Of a stretch of DNA of 29,311 bases, positions 19,744 through 26,608 are shown piece after piece. Source of the stretch: a virus; IMG/VR virus record IMGVR_UViG_3300031696_000036, positions 1 through 29,311 of that record, one strand, 5' to 3'. A model generated the notes under the pieces. The model saw only the letters and a list, made by a program, of their open reading frames with translations. It was not told the DNA's origin and made no database searches. The translations under genes were made by a program, and so were the position numbers. Each line of letters opens with the position of its first letter. The first letter of the stretch is position 1.

Positions 19744-20068
19744 TACTTACACTTCCTGTTTCGTCGCTTGATGCGGCCTCTTGCGGGGGAGCATCTTCGG
19801 TTACTTCCACAGCCTCTTGCGAGGGGGTGTCCGCTTCCAATAGACGGGCAACTAATTCCGCCTTTTTGCCTGTAACCGCTAAGTCTCTTGCACGACAAAG
19901 CGCGCGTAGTTCTTCAACGGTTAAGGAATTGTAATCTAATTCTTCTTTAGGAAATGGGTTGCCGTCAGTTAAGGCGGCTTCGGGGTGAAAAATGACTTCT
20001 TCAACCTCAATGACTTCTTCAACGACAGGTCTGCGCGTGTCCGAGCCGGGGTGCAAACTTCTCCTCAT
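19706..20068 (-). CDS. SAP-domain protein in the tail module (120 aa)
   Basis: The middle of this 120-residue protein, about residues 45-80, contains a SAP motif: LDYNSLTVEELRALCRARDL, then AVTGKKAELVARLLEAD. It has the two helices with the Gly-Lys turn characteristic of this nucleic-acid-binding family. The flanks are acidic and low in complexity (VVEEVIEVEEVIF before it, Glu/Ser/Thr-rich after it). The same frame opens three codons earlier at GTG 20077. ATG at 20068 is preferred because AGGAGTGA, which includes the upstream stop, lies five bases before it. The last 38 bases overlap the chaperone gene in another frame. SAP-containing proteins in virion modules are known from annotations of tailed viruses, but a specific tail role is unknown. 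Confidence 0.75.
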   Translation of the reverse strand: MRRSLHPGSDTRRPVVEEVIEVEEVIFHPEAALTDGNPFPKEELDYNSLTVEELRALCRARDLAVTGKKAELVARLLEADTPSQEAVEVTEDAPPQEAASSDETGSVSNESEPETTDTVG

Positions 20069-20073
20069 ACGAT

Positions 20074-20493
20074 TCACTCCTGTTCCTGCGACTCTTTCAA
20101 CTTATCCATCCCTAAATCAAGAGGGTTTGGGTCGTCATCGGGATTGTATGGTTCTTGGCCGGGTAGTTTACCTGTGGCTGATACTAACTTATCGTTCTTA
20201 CCTTGACTCATCAACTCTTCGGGTGATGCGTTAACCGCGTCGGGGAACGATGGGTTTTCTTGTTCGTTCTGCCTCATTTGATTATTCTCGGAAGGGTTGT
20301 CCGGTTCAGCATGTTCTTTGTTCCACTCGCGCGCTTCTTGGAGGCCACTCATAGCGTGTTCGTCGCTCATGGTAGGGAATGCTTCTTTCATCTGCGCTAA
20401 TGCTTCTTCATCATCGGGGTATTCATCTGCTATGATTAACATAGTCTTATGTCCGCCTTTGAGGATAGTCCAAGATGCTTCAAGTGGATTCAT
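20074..20493 (-). CDS. Acidic protein of unknown function (139 aa)
   Basis: A 139-residue protein I do not recognise. The N-terminal part (WTILKGGHKTMLIIADEYPD, then helical DEEALAQMKEAFPTMSDEH) could be a small folded domain. From about residue 60 onward it is rich in Asn, Pro, Glu, Asp and Gln and probably disordered (for example ENNQMRQNEQENPSFPD, and near the end PYNPDDDPNPLDLGMDK). It lies between the tail tube and chaperone genes, starting four bases after the tube stop with only a weak ribosome binding site. A role as an assembly cofactor or chaperone is possible from position but is not shown by sequence. Confidence 0.7.
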   Translation of the reverse strand: MNPLEASWTILKGGHKTMLIIADEYPDDEEALAQMKEAFPTMSDEHAMSGLQEAREWNKEHAEPDNPSENNQMRQNEQENPSFPDAVNASPEELMSQGKNDKLVSATGKLPGQEPYNPDDDPNPLDLGMDKLKESQEQE

Positions 20494-20497
20494 AATA

Positions 20498-22711
20498 TCA
20501 CAACCCCAAGAAAGCGTCGTGAGAAATCACGCGCACATGCTTCGGTAAAATCTTAATCTCGCTCTTGATGACACCTTTGTCTTCGGGGATTGGTAGCGGT
20601 GCTTCACTGATGATGTAGTCATCAATGACGATGATGATTTCTTCGCGAGTTGCTCCTGCTCCTCCTTTAGTGAGGGTGAGGGTAATTGGTTCTGTGTAAT
20701 TGTGAGAACGGTTGGTTCTGTATTCATGCCATAGGAGAGGGTCGCTCACAATAATGCTTAGACTGCATTCGTATTCAACATTCTTCTCCACTGTTAGAGA
20801 GGGGTTACGAGAACCGCCGAATGGGACTTGCTCAAGTGATTGCCCAAGACTGTTTCGTGATTCTGCTTGTGAAGAGCCACGAATAGTCAAGAAGTTCTCA
20901 ATGTTGTTGTTGCCCGACAGGTTGAAGTTTGTAATCTGCGCGAGGTTGACCCCAAAGGCACTGATAGAACCGTTGTAAAAGAAGTATGGTTTTTCAGTAT
21001 TTGGTGCAATACCCGCTGTCTTTCTGTTAATCTTACTGTTGGCGATATTCTCAAACATTCGGTGAGCCGTGTATCTGTCGCCTTTGTTACCGTTCTCAAG
21101 ACGACCTGTATCGGTATAGCATAAGAGAGCATCAAAGTTGATAGACAGTTTGACTTCCGCATCCGCGTCTGCCGCAATGGAGAAATCCTTAACCTTGCAT
21201 CCTCGCCAAATACGCGTAAGTTGCTTGCTGTCGGATGCTGAACCCGGCGCGGCTAATCCTTTGTCGGTAAGGTCGTTACCGTTGTAAGACCCTGTATTGC
21301 GTGTGCGAATACTTGATTCAAGAGTGAATGAAGGAACGGTTGCTCCTTGAAATATGAGTCGTGATTGACGGTTAGTGATTGTTCCGTAAGTTGCCGAGGC
21401 GGTATCAAAGTGAGGAGAACCTTTGGTGCTTCCGTCAGCGTCATACCCCACTACCTTTTGAGCCATGTCTGTAATAGCGTGGTCAAAAGTGAATGGTTCA
21501 TCAACATAGATTCTCTTTTCAGTAAGAGTGTTGTCAATAGCAACAACGCGACGAATCTCGTTGCGTTGTGCTTCTTCCATATCTGTGCCTGTTCCGTCCC
21601 CACCCCATACTTTAGATGAGGCGGCTTCTGCTCGGTCGTTAGGGAACGCAACAGGGGTTGCGTCAACGATAAGTAAGTATTCTCCTACTGTTGGAGGAGA
21701 GGTCGCGGTTCCTGTGTATGCGTAATAACTGTCACCCGCGGCTATGTCCTTCTCCACACCATCGGTTGTGAAGGTTGCTTTGACTACTGCTGGCTCGTCA
21801 ACGACTTGAGCGCCGAGAGCATAGTATAACCAACGCGCGCTGTTCATCATCATTTCCATAGACCCGCCTTCATTCTTTATGCTTTGAGGTTCTTGGATAA
21901 CGACATCTCTTCCGACTCCGATAACATGGCTTCGTTTAATCTCCACTTTGGTTTCGGGTAATGAGATAGTGGCCGCAAGACCAACGAATTGGTCGGTCAG
22001 TATGGTTTCATCACTTGCATCCGCTAAGGAGTTGTAAGCCATTCCTGTGTCAACCGTAGGGGTTAAGATAGTGTCCAACATTAATTCGTCGCCACTCGTT
22101 GATACACCTGTTGACTTCATTGCCGGAGATACAGAAATAGTATGGCCGGAATTCGCAACGATGTTATACACATTTCCTGTGGTAGCGAAGTCGTCTGTTG
22201 AGTAACTCCCACCTCCGATGACGCGTATTAGTGAACCGACAAGCATACCGGCAGGGTATTTGAGTTGTCCTTTAGCATCAAAGTGAAAACTTTCTCCGGC
22301 TGGTGCGGGGACAGCGACAGTTAAAACTGTCATTACCAAACCAATTCCGGGTCCGGTTGATTCAGCGGCGGATAGTTGAGTGAGAACATCTCCAACAGCG
22401 ATATTTGTTCCGGCGTTAGTGATTGCGGCGGTGGTGACTATGCCACTACCGTCAACAGCCGAGGCTGTGATTGTTACAGCGGTCCCACCGCGTTGTGTTG
22501 GCATGGTGATTACATTTGTTGCTACATGCCCCGACCCGCCATTTGTTATTGCTACTGTGATTGCGGTTCCGCAAAATGTGAGTGTTGATATATCGCCAAC
22601 TGTGGTGATATACGGGTGAATACCTTTGTTACCACCATGCGGTATTGTAAATCCACATTCGTGACCGAATGTTACTTCTGCTAAATCTCCCTTATACACT
22701 GTTGATGCCAT
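20498..22711 (-). CDS. Major tail tube protein, enlarged (737 aa)
   Basis: A 737-residue protein after the tail terminator and before the chaperone/tape-measure genes, the standard place of the tail tube subunit. Tube-like signatures are KRSHVIGVGRDVVIQEPQSI with the nearby helix MEMMMNSARWLYYALG. Later come KVKDFSIAADADAEVKLSIN, KPYFFYNGSISAFG, and ITNFNLSGNNNIENFLTIRG, the last strongly reminiscent of tube beta-barrels. Typical tube proteins are 150-400 residues. The excess includes residues about 45-115, a Gly/Thr-rich insertion with ITNGGSG and ITNAGTNIAVGDVL repeats that also occur in the giant downstream protein. These extra domains probably decorate the outside of the tube. ATG is preceded by GAGG at suitable spacing. 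No sheath gene lies next to it. Confidence 0.75.
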   Translation of the reverse strand: MASTVYKGDLAEVTFGHECGFTIPHGGNKGIHPYITTVGDISTLTFCGTAITVAITNGGSGHVATNVITMPTQRGGTAVTITASAVDGSGIVTTAAITNAGTNIAVGDVLTQLSAAESTGPGIGLVMTVLTVAVPAPAGESFHFDAKGQLKYPAGMLVGSLIRVIGGGSYSTDDFATTGNVYNIVANSGHTISVSPAMKSTGVSTSGDELMLDTILTPTVDTGMAYNSLADASDETILTDQFVGLAATISLPETKVEIKRSHVIGVGRDVVIQEPQSIKNEGGSMEMMMNSARWLYYALGAQVVDEPAVVKATFTTDGVEKDIAAGDSYYAYTGTATSPPTVGEYLLIVDATPVAFPNDRAEAASSKVWGGDGTGTDMEEAQRNEIRRVVAIDNTLTEKRIYVDEPFTFDHAITDMAQKVVGYDADGSTKGSPHFDTASATYGTITNRQSRLIFQGATVPSFTLESSIRTRNTGSYNGNDLTDKGLAAPGSASDSKQLTRIWRGCKVKDFSIAADADAEVKLSINFDALLCYTDTGRLENGNKGDRYTAHRMFENIANSKINRKTAGIAPNTEKPYFFYNGSISAFGVNLAQITNFNLSGNNNIENFLTIRGSSQAESRNSLGQSLEQVPFGGSRNPSLTVEKNVEYECSLSIIVSDPLLWHEYRTNRSHNYTEPITLTLTKGGAGATREEIIIVIDDYIISEAPLPIPEDKGVIKSEIKILPKHVRVISHDAFLGL
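22330..22600 (-). repeat. GD-type repeat insertion in the tail tube protein
   Basis: Near the N-terminus of the tail tube protein, residues about 40-125 read VAITNGGSGHVATNVITMP, then TAAITNAGTNIAVGDVL. The ITNAGTxxAxGDxL unit closely matches ITNAGTGYANGDLL in the giant protein, indicating a shared module. Confidence 0.65.
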
Positions 22712-22727
22712 CTTATTTCCCTCATTA

Positions 22728-23165
22728 TTATGCTATTAGTTCACTGAAAATTACTATTTCCACTTGGAAAGTCATGCGGTGCAACCGCTTCGTTCTGTCC
22801 GAAAGGTCAGTCCGTGTTTTATAGAGTAATCGGTCAAAGTTGGCCCCATCACCCTTTCTGTTCGTATGAACAACACGCCGAACCTCGTCTTCCATCTTTG
22901 ATAGTTGCGCGCGACCTTCCATTGTGCGCGCATCCACTGTTACATTGATACGAGTGTGAACGAAATCATAGAAGATTTCCGGTTGTTCTTCATTATGTGC
23001 TGTTTCATAGAGAACCAACGCGTCCGAGCGAGAAAGGTCAAGCCTTTTTCCGCCCGGTGCGACGGTAGTAATATCTTGGATGGTTGGTTTCCTTTGAGAA
23101 GTGTTACTACGATTCCACCCGTCATCAAACAACTTCTTAATAAGTTCAATAGATTCAAGAGCCAT
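22728..23165 (-). CDS. Tail terminator / tail completion-like protein
   Basis: A 145-residue protein between the neck genes and the tail tube gene. The pattern fits tail terminator proteins, which cap the tail tube and join it to the head: an N-terminal helix (LESIELIKKLFDDGWNRSNT), a central DFVHTRINVTVDARTME strand, a helix RAQLSKMEDEVRRVVHTN, and a final strand MTFQVEIVIFSE. The frame opens five codons earlier at 23180, but ATG at 23165 is preferred: it overlaps the upstream stop as TGATG, and GGAGG lies about eight bases before it. It ends with TAA 16 bases before the tail tube start. The function is inferred from gene order and fold-like pattern, not a firm family match. Confidence 0.75.
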   Translation of the reverse strand: MALESIELIKKLFDDGWNRSNTSQRKPTIQDITTVAPGGKRLDLSRSDALVLYETAHNEEQPEIFYDFVHTRINVTVDARTMEGRAQLSKMEDEVRRVVHTNRKGDGANFDRLLYKTRTDLSDRTKRLHRMTFQVEIVIFSELIA

Positions 23166-23428
23166 CACATGTCCCTCCATAGAGGACCGTTGCTTGCATC
23201 TTTCTTTGCCATGCTAACGATTGATTCGTAATCCTTGTGCTTAGGGGTCATCACTGAACCGTTTTTGAGTAGTATCTTGTTGTTTGAGTCAATCTCGTAA
23301 CCATAAGCGTCTGCTGAGGCTAATAGATACGCGCGGCCTTCTTTGCCCCAAATGGTTTCTGCGCGCATTGCTTTGAGTGTAGGTTCTATATCTGCCAAGA
23401 ACGCGGCTTTGTTGAATACATCAGTCAA
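23165..23428 (-). CDS. Small neck-region protein (87 aa), TTG start
   Basis: An 87-residue protein of unrecognised family. It begins TDVFNKAAFLADIEPTLKAM after the initiator, continues with a helix-rich middle (GRAYLLASADAYGYEID), and ends in KKDASNGPLWRDM. It lies between the adaptor and the tail-terminator-like gene, where head-closure or neck proteins are normally coded, so a neck role is inferred from position. The TTG at 23428 overlaps the adaptor stop by eight bases and is supported by GGAGGTGA six bases upstream; the first internal Met is not until residue 21. The TGA stop overlaps the ATG of the next gene (TGATG). Confidence 0.75.
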   Translation of the reverse strand: MTDVFNKAAFLADIEPTLKAMRAETIWGKEGRAYLLASADAYGYEIDSNNKILLKNGSVMTPKHKDYESIVSMAKKDASNGPLWRDM

Positions 23429-25010
23429 GCGTCATCACCTCCACATATCGCGGTAAGGTTTCTGCTACTTGAGCCTTTAGGAGTTGGTATTTTGAACCCA
23501 AATCAACATTCTGTGTGCCTTCGGGGAGGAGAACGCTTCGGTCATCGGATAGTATCAAATCCATCGCTACTAATTTAGTGCATATGTCTTCAATTGCCTT
23601 CTCAACATATCGCTCACCATAGACATAAGAAACCTTGACAGCATTCCATGAGAAGTAAGGATATGTGTTGTTGAAGTAAATGATACCCATGTCGTAGTCA
23701 CACCACCAATCACGCAAGCGCGCTTCGTCTCCGGTTGTGCCTCCGTGATAATCAATGGTGAATCTTGTTTGATTAACAACTGCCTCCGCTATCGCCTCCG
23801 CGCTTATGTCACCCGCAAGGTCTGTAACGCCATTCAGCACATTGCCTGTCTTGCTTGTGTAATATCCTATCACAGCGCCGATTTTAATAATACCATAGTC
23901 TGCAAACGATGATGTGTCTGTGAGAGTAATAGTGGTTGAGGTGGCTGAAACTACTGTTCCTATGATAGAAGATGCACCTGTGACGCTGATACCTGTTTCA
24001 TCAGTAACGGCTACTGTGGCTGTTTCGCCTGCACCACCTCGGCGCATACTTGAAACTTTGATTTGTGCGCTACCGTAGTCTGCATTGGCTGATGCCATAA
24101 ACTCATGATGGAGGTTAGCAACAACAGTTCCGCCGCTTGCCTCCGCGTCTTCATGAGTGAAAGATGGAGAGAAAAGAATAGCAGACTTACCACGCCTCAA
24201 GTCTTTATTGATAAGGTCGGATAGTTGTTGCGCGGTAGTGGTGTTGTTGAATTGAGCATTGAATTTTGATAATGATGTTCCGACAGTGAGGGTAGCAACA
24301 CCACCACCACCGGGGCATAGATAGACCGCATCGCTATCGGCTGTTAGTTTAGTGAAGTCAATAACCTTGAGTCTTACTTCTGCCGCCGCTATCTCACGAT
24401 ACTCACTACCTTGCCAAATCTCAAGTCTCATGATTTGTTGAACATTACGGAATAGGAGAGGAACTGAACCAACATAATCTGTATAGTATCGTTTTCTGTA
24501 TGGTTTGTATGTGTCAAAATTAAGATATTCTGCGGACTGTAACATAGGTCGCCATGAGTTATTAGTGAGGTTATCAATCTTATCTTGGGTGCGCTGAATC
24601 AAAGTCTCAACTTGAGACTTGGTTACACCTTTACGCTTACCGTTAGTAAATGATTGAAGAGGTTGGATATACGCGTTGTCTGCTATGTCGTAGTCTCCAA
24701 CAGTCCCACCAACCCATGTGATAACCACAGCGGCTCCGTCGCGAGCAATAGCGGTGATAACCACAGTTTCTCCCATCTCAACATCACTCGCGATTTCAAC
24801 GCTATCACCAACTTCAAAGCCGGTGTGTCTGTAATCACTCGCTGAAATAAGCGCGGTTGTAGCGTTGGTGTTAGAATCCGCTGTTAGATACACAGGGTCG
24901 GGTAAAGGGATTTGAAGAATATCTGCAACCTTTTGCGCTGATGTGTAATACAGACGCGTAGGGTCAAGAGGACGAGATGCTCGTTCGCCTGTTTGGAAAA
25001 CGGTAGGCAT
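23421..25010 (-). CDS. Head-tail adaptor (connector) protein, enlarged
   Basis: A 529-residue protein at the expected place for the head-tail adaptor that docks under the portal. An N-terminal helical part contains GVTKSQVETLIQRTQDKIDN followed by NSWRP, and the C-terminal helices (VEKAIEDICTKLVAMDLILS, then QNVDLGSKYQLLKAQVAETL) resemble the helical bundle of gp6/gp15-type adaptors. Those family members are usually 100-250 residues. Here the core appears split by long beta-rich insertions, roughly residues 50-115 and 200-430, including a Thr/Val/Ile-rich segment near 335-400 and the motif TTAQQLSDLINKDL. Insertions of this kind could form exposed collar domains. The gene begins in a TAATG overlap and ends inside the next coding sequence. 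The adaptor assignment rests on the termini and gene order. Confidence 0.7.
   Translation of the reverse strand: MPTVFQTGERASRPLDPTRLYYTSAQKVADILQIPLPDPVYLTADSNTNATTALISASDYRHTGFEVGDSVEIASDVEMGETVVITAIARDGAAVVITWVGGTVGDYDIADNAYIQPLQSFTNGKRKGVTKSQVETLIQRTQDKIDNLTNNSWRPMLQSAEYLNFDTYKPYRKRYYTDYVGSVPLLFRNVQQIMRLEIWQGSEYREIAAAEVRLKVIDFTKLTADSDAVYLCPGGGGVATLTVGTSLSKFNAQFNNTTTAQQLSDLINKDLRRGKSAILFSPSFTHEDAEASGGTVVANLHHEFMASANADYGSAQIKVSSMRRGGAGETATVAVTDETGISVTGASSIIGTVVSATSTTITLTDTSSFADYGIIKIGAVIGYYTSKTGNVLNGVTDLAGDISAEAIAEAVVNQTRFTIDYHGGTTGDEARLRDWWCDYDMGIIYFNNTYPYFSWNAVKVSYVYGERYVEKAIEDICTKLVAMDLILSDDRSVLLPEGTQNVDLGSKYQLLKAQVAETLPRYVEVMTLD
23435..23442 (-). promoter_or_regulatory. Ribosome binding site GGAGGTGA for a TTG-start gene
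   Basis: Minus-strand GGAGGTGA lies inside the 3' end of the adaptor gene, six bases before TTG at 23428. Its strength and exact spacing are the main reason for accepting a TTG start for the 87-residue gene. Confidence 0.8.
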
Positions 25011-25285
25011 TAGACCACCTTCTCAACTTTGCCGAGGTTGTAATCCATTGCTTTGTTACAAGCCCCGCACCGTTCAAGGTAACAGAAATGCAACATGCTA
25101 CAATGACGACAGCGCGTTCCTGCGCCAATGTTGAGAACATCGCGAATGTTTCGCGAACGAGTGTTTTGATTCTTAACAACACCTTTCAGTCTATCGCGTT
25201 GGGTGTCATCCACACGGTCGCCTTCGTCTTGCGCCCAACCTTGCTTAGCCATTCTGTGAATGTCTTGTGGGGTTAAACCTGTCAT
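25010..25285 (-). CDS. Small zinc-ribbon protein (91 aa)
   Basis: A 91-residue protein whose second half carries a CxxC-x10-CxxC zinc ribbon. The cysteines are at about residues 59, 62, 73 and 76, with an additional Cys68 and His67. The N-terminal half (MTGLTPQDIHRMAKQGWAQD, then an Arg/Asp/Lys-rich region) looks helical and polar. Small zinc-ribbon proteins occur in many archaeal viruses, as transcription factors or structural stabilisers. Here the position between capsid accessory genes and the head-tail adaptor suggests a structural or assembly role, but sequence alone does not decide. The frame also opens at a GTG at 25294; the ATG is chosen because it follows the TGAGGTGA element. The stop overlaps the next ATG (TAATG). 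Confidence 0.8.
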   Translation of the reverse strand: MTGLTPQDIHRMAKQGWAQDEGDRVDDTQRDRLKGVVKNQNTRSRNIRDVLNIGAGTRCRHCSMLHFCYLERCGACNKAMDYNLGKVEKVV

Positions 25286-25290
25286 GCTAA

Positions 25291-25298
25291 TCACCTCA
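25291..25298 (-). promoter_or_regulatory. Stop/ribosome-binding element TGAGGTGA before the zinc-ribbon gene
   Basis: Minus-strand TGAGGTGA, in which TGA terminates the 57-residue gene and GAGGTGA lies five bases before the ATG at 25285. It argues against the in-frame GTG at 25294, which lies inside this element. Confidence 0.8.
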
Positions 25299-25469
25299 AG
25301 AAGTGACTACCACGACATATAGATTTCCTTGCATTGTGTAAGATGTTACGCTCTCAACTGTTTTACCGTTGCTGTAATCGTCAAGGACCTTTTGAACCCC
25401 TGCCGTAACTGCCGCGCCTGTCTCAGTCGCTTGGTCGGGTGTGAATTCAAACACTTTGGTATCGGACAA
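25296..25469 (-). CDS. 57-residue protein with TTG start
   Basis: A short gene in the 196-base gap between the 91-residue and zinc-ribbon genes. From TTG at 25469 the frame codes for 57 residues: MSDTKVFEFTPDQATETG, then AAVTAGVQKVLDDYSNG, then a strand ending LYVVVVTS. The pattern is a beta strand, an amphipathic helix and two more strands, a plausible small alpha/beta fold. I do not recognise a family; a superficial likeness to short Cse60-type proteins is not reliable. The case for a gene rests on the perfectly spaced TGAGGTGA upstream, the absence of stops, and a TGA stop that again forms part of TGAGGTGA for the next gene. Confidence 0.75.
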   Translation of the reverse strand: MSDTKVFEFTPDQATETGAAVTAGVQKVLDDYSNGKTVESVTSYTMQGNLYVVVVTS

Positions 25470-25475
25470 AATAAA

Positions 25476-25483
25476 TCACCTCA
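25476..25483 (-). promoter_or_regulatory. Stop/ribosome-binding element TGAGGTGA that fixes a TTG start
   Basis: Minus-strand TGAGGTGA, whose first three bases end the 91-residue gene. Exactly six bases downstream lies TTG at 25469, the only suitably spaced start in an otherwise open frame. The same six-base spacing before ATG codons elsewhere supports use of TTG here. Confidence 0.8.
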
Positions 25484-25756
25484 ACGGCGACCTATTGCTG
25501 TCCACTTACCTGTGTTAGCACTAACGCAATCAATGGTTAGAGTTGATGCCGCTGTAATTAATACAAACGCGCCATCCACTCCGCCACCTGTGTTGTCTTC
25601 GGTGTCGCCATTGACTGTCGCGCTTAGAATATCACTAAGGTGCGCTGATAAGTCAATTACGCCTACATCCACTGCTGTCGCGGCAAATGTTCCGCTAAGT
25701 AGGATTAAGTCGCCGATGCTGTGAGGTCTGTTATCTATTGTAAATGTTAATGCCAT
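25481..25756 (-). CDS. Putative minor capsid/decoration protein (91 aa)
   Basis: A 91-residue beta-rich protein of unrecognised family, starting MALTFTIDNRPHSIGDLILL and ending TGKWTAIGRR. The opening strand followed by NRP and a hydrophobic strand resembles small proteins that often follow the capsid gene in marine tailed viruses, where they are annotated as decoration or structural proteins. I treat that as a weak family-level similarity. The ATG overlaps the upstream stop by one base (TAATG), and AGGAG lies about ten bases upstream. The TGA stop doubles as the start of the TGAGGTGA ribosome binding site of the next small gene. Confidence 0.75.
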   Translation of the reverse strand: MALTFTIDNRPHSIGDLILLSGTFAATAVDVGVIDLSAHLSDILSATVNGDTEDNTGGGVDGAFVLITAASTLTIDCVSANTGKWTAIGRR

Positions 25757-26142
25757 TATTGTTCATCTCCTATTGTGTTATCCATAACGCCTTCGCTCAT
25801 AGAGTCTTCGGTTGGATTAAGGTGTTCGGTGACTTTAGCGAGTAACTTTGCTTTGGTTGATAAGGAGGAATATGTAACCCCTTCTTCGTCTAACCATGAC
25901 ATAATATCGCCTTTAGTCCACTTAGTGTTAGGAATCCCGTTGTTACTCTCGTCCACCTTTGCAAGTGTAGGAGTAGGTAGCGCGAACTTCACGCCATCAA
26001 CTAAAAACTCTCCAACAAGGCCGCGCGCATGAGTATCAACCCACTCTTGTGACCTTTCTTCTGCTCGTCCCCAAGACCAAAAACCCATACGACCCATGTT
26101 GCGACCCGCCTTATGCGGGCCTTTGTAAATAATCGTAGGCAT
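25756..26142 (-). CDS. Small virion-module protein with HeH/SAP-like C-terminal motif (128 aa)
   Basis: No confident family assignment for the whole protein. The N-terminal half is basic and aromatic (KGPHKAGRNMGRMGFWSWGR). Residues about 74-112 (TKWTKGDIMSWLDEEGVTYS, then a Lys/Ala-rich helix and TEHLNP) have the helix-turn-helix pattern of HeH/LEM/SAP-like motifs. In tailed viruses such motifs often occur at the ends of small proteins in the head region, and some bind nucleic acid. The gene sits between two putative decoration genes. It begins at an ATG six bases after TGAGGTGA and ends with TAA overlapping the next ATG (TAATG). A head accessory or head-completion role is an inference from location. 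Confidence 0.75.
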   Translation of the reverse strand: MPTIIYKGPHKAGRNMGRMGFWSWGRAEERSQEWVDTHARGLVGEFLVDGVKFALPTPTLAKVDESNNGIPNTKWTKGDIMSWLDEEGVTYSSLSTKAKLLAKVTEHLNPTEDSMSEGVMDNTIGDEQ

Positions 26143-26148
26143 GGATAT

Positions 26149-26156
26149 TCACCTCA
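26149..26156 (-). promoter_or_regulatory. Stop/ribosome-binding element TGAGGTGA before the 128-residue gene
   Basis: Minus-strand TGAGGTGA, in which TGA ends the 146-residue gene and GAGGTGA is the ribosome binding site for the ATG at 26142. The spacing is six bases, the same as at the capsid/146-residue junction. Confidence 0.85.
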
Positions 26157-26594
26157 AGCGCATACAAGCCAAACTTGAACATCTGCTGTGGTGACATCGG
26201 AGATGCCGCCAGCGAAGGTCAAAGTTAGGGTATCGTTCAATCCGGTAGTTGTAGCGGATGTTAATGCTCCTGTTACTCCACTACCAAGACCACTTGTTGA
26301 ATGGTCAATTGTTCCTGCGCTACCAAGCATGAATGAAACAATATGTGTTGCTTCACCTGTTACTTTTAGTGTGATTGCCGCCGCTTTGTAGTCTGCAATT
26401 ACTGCTGAGCCACATAATAGTTTAAGCCCTGCTACATTAGCACCGTCGGTTTGTCTTGGTTCAAATGCTGTTAACGCACCGGGGTAGTCGGTTCCCGACC
26501 AAACTGAATTATCCGGTGAACCCGCATATAAATCCAATTCTAAACTTGTAGCCCATGTAGTTAATCCTGCTCCTGTTGTTATTGTTACTGACAT
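26154..26594 (-). CDS. Putative capsid decoration or minor virion protein (146 aa)
   Basis: I do not recognise a named family. The 146-residue protein is rich in Thr, Ser, Gly, Ala and Val, with alternating hydrophobic residues typical of a beta-sandwich (for example AAAITLKVTGEATHIVSFML, and the end segment TTADVQVWLVCA). It has few charged residues and no signal peptide or membrane segment. Its place directly after the major capsid gene suggests a capsid decoration or vertex protein, although a tail or fibre role is possible. Translation starts at the ATG six bases after a TGAGGTGA element that also ends the capsid gene. Its own TGA stop is again the start of an identical TGAGGTGA element. 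Confidence 0.8.
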   Translation of the reverse strand: MSVTITTGAGLTTWATSLELDLYAGSPDNSVWSGTDYPGALTAFEPRQTDGANVAGLKLLCGSAVIADYKAAAITLKVTGEATHIVSFMLGSAGTIDHSTSGLGSGVTGALTSATTTGLNDTLTLTFAGGISDVTTADVQVWLVCA

Positions 26595-26600
26595 ATCTAA

Positions 26601-26608
26601 TCACCTCA
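26601..26608 (-). promoter_or_regulatory. Stop/ribosome-binding element TGAGGTGA before the 146-residue gene
   Basis: On the minus strand the bases read TGAGGTGA. The first three are the stop codon of the capsid gene, and GAGGTGA is complementary to the 3' end of 16S rRNA. Six bases separate it from the ATG at 26594. The arrangement couples termination of one gene to initiation of the next. Confidence 0.85.

Noticed and set aside
20498-22711. Possibility that the 737-residue protein is a contractile tail sheath
   Set aside because: The NFNLSGNNNIENF-type segments and the lack of a separate small tube gene next to it fit a tube protein better. A myovirus with its sheath gene outside the window is not excluded.
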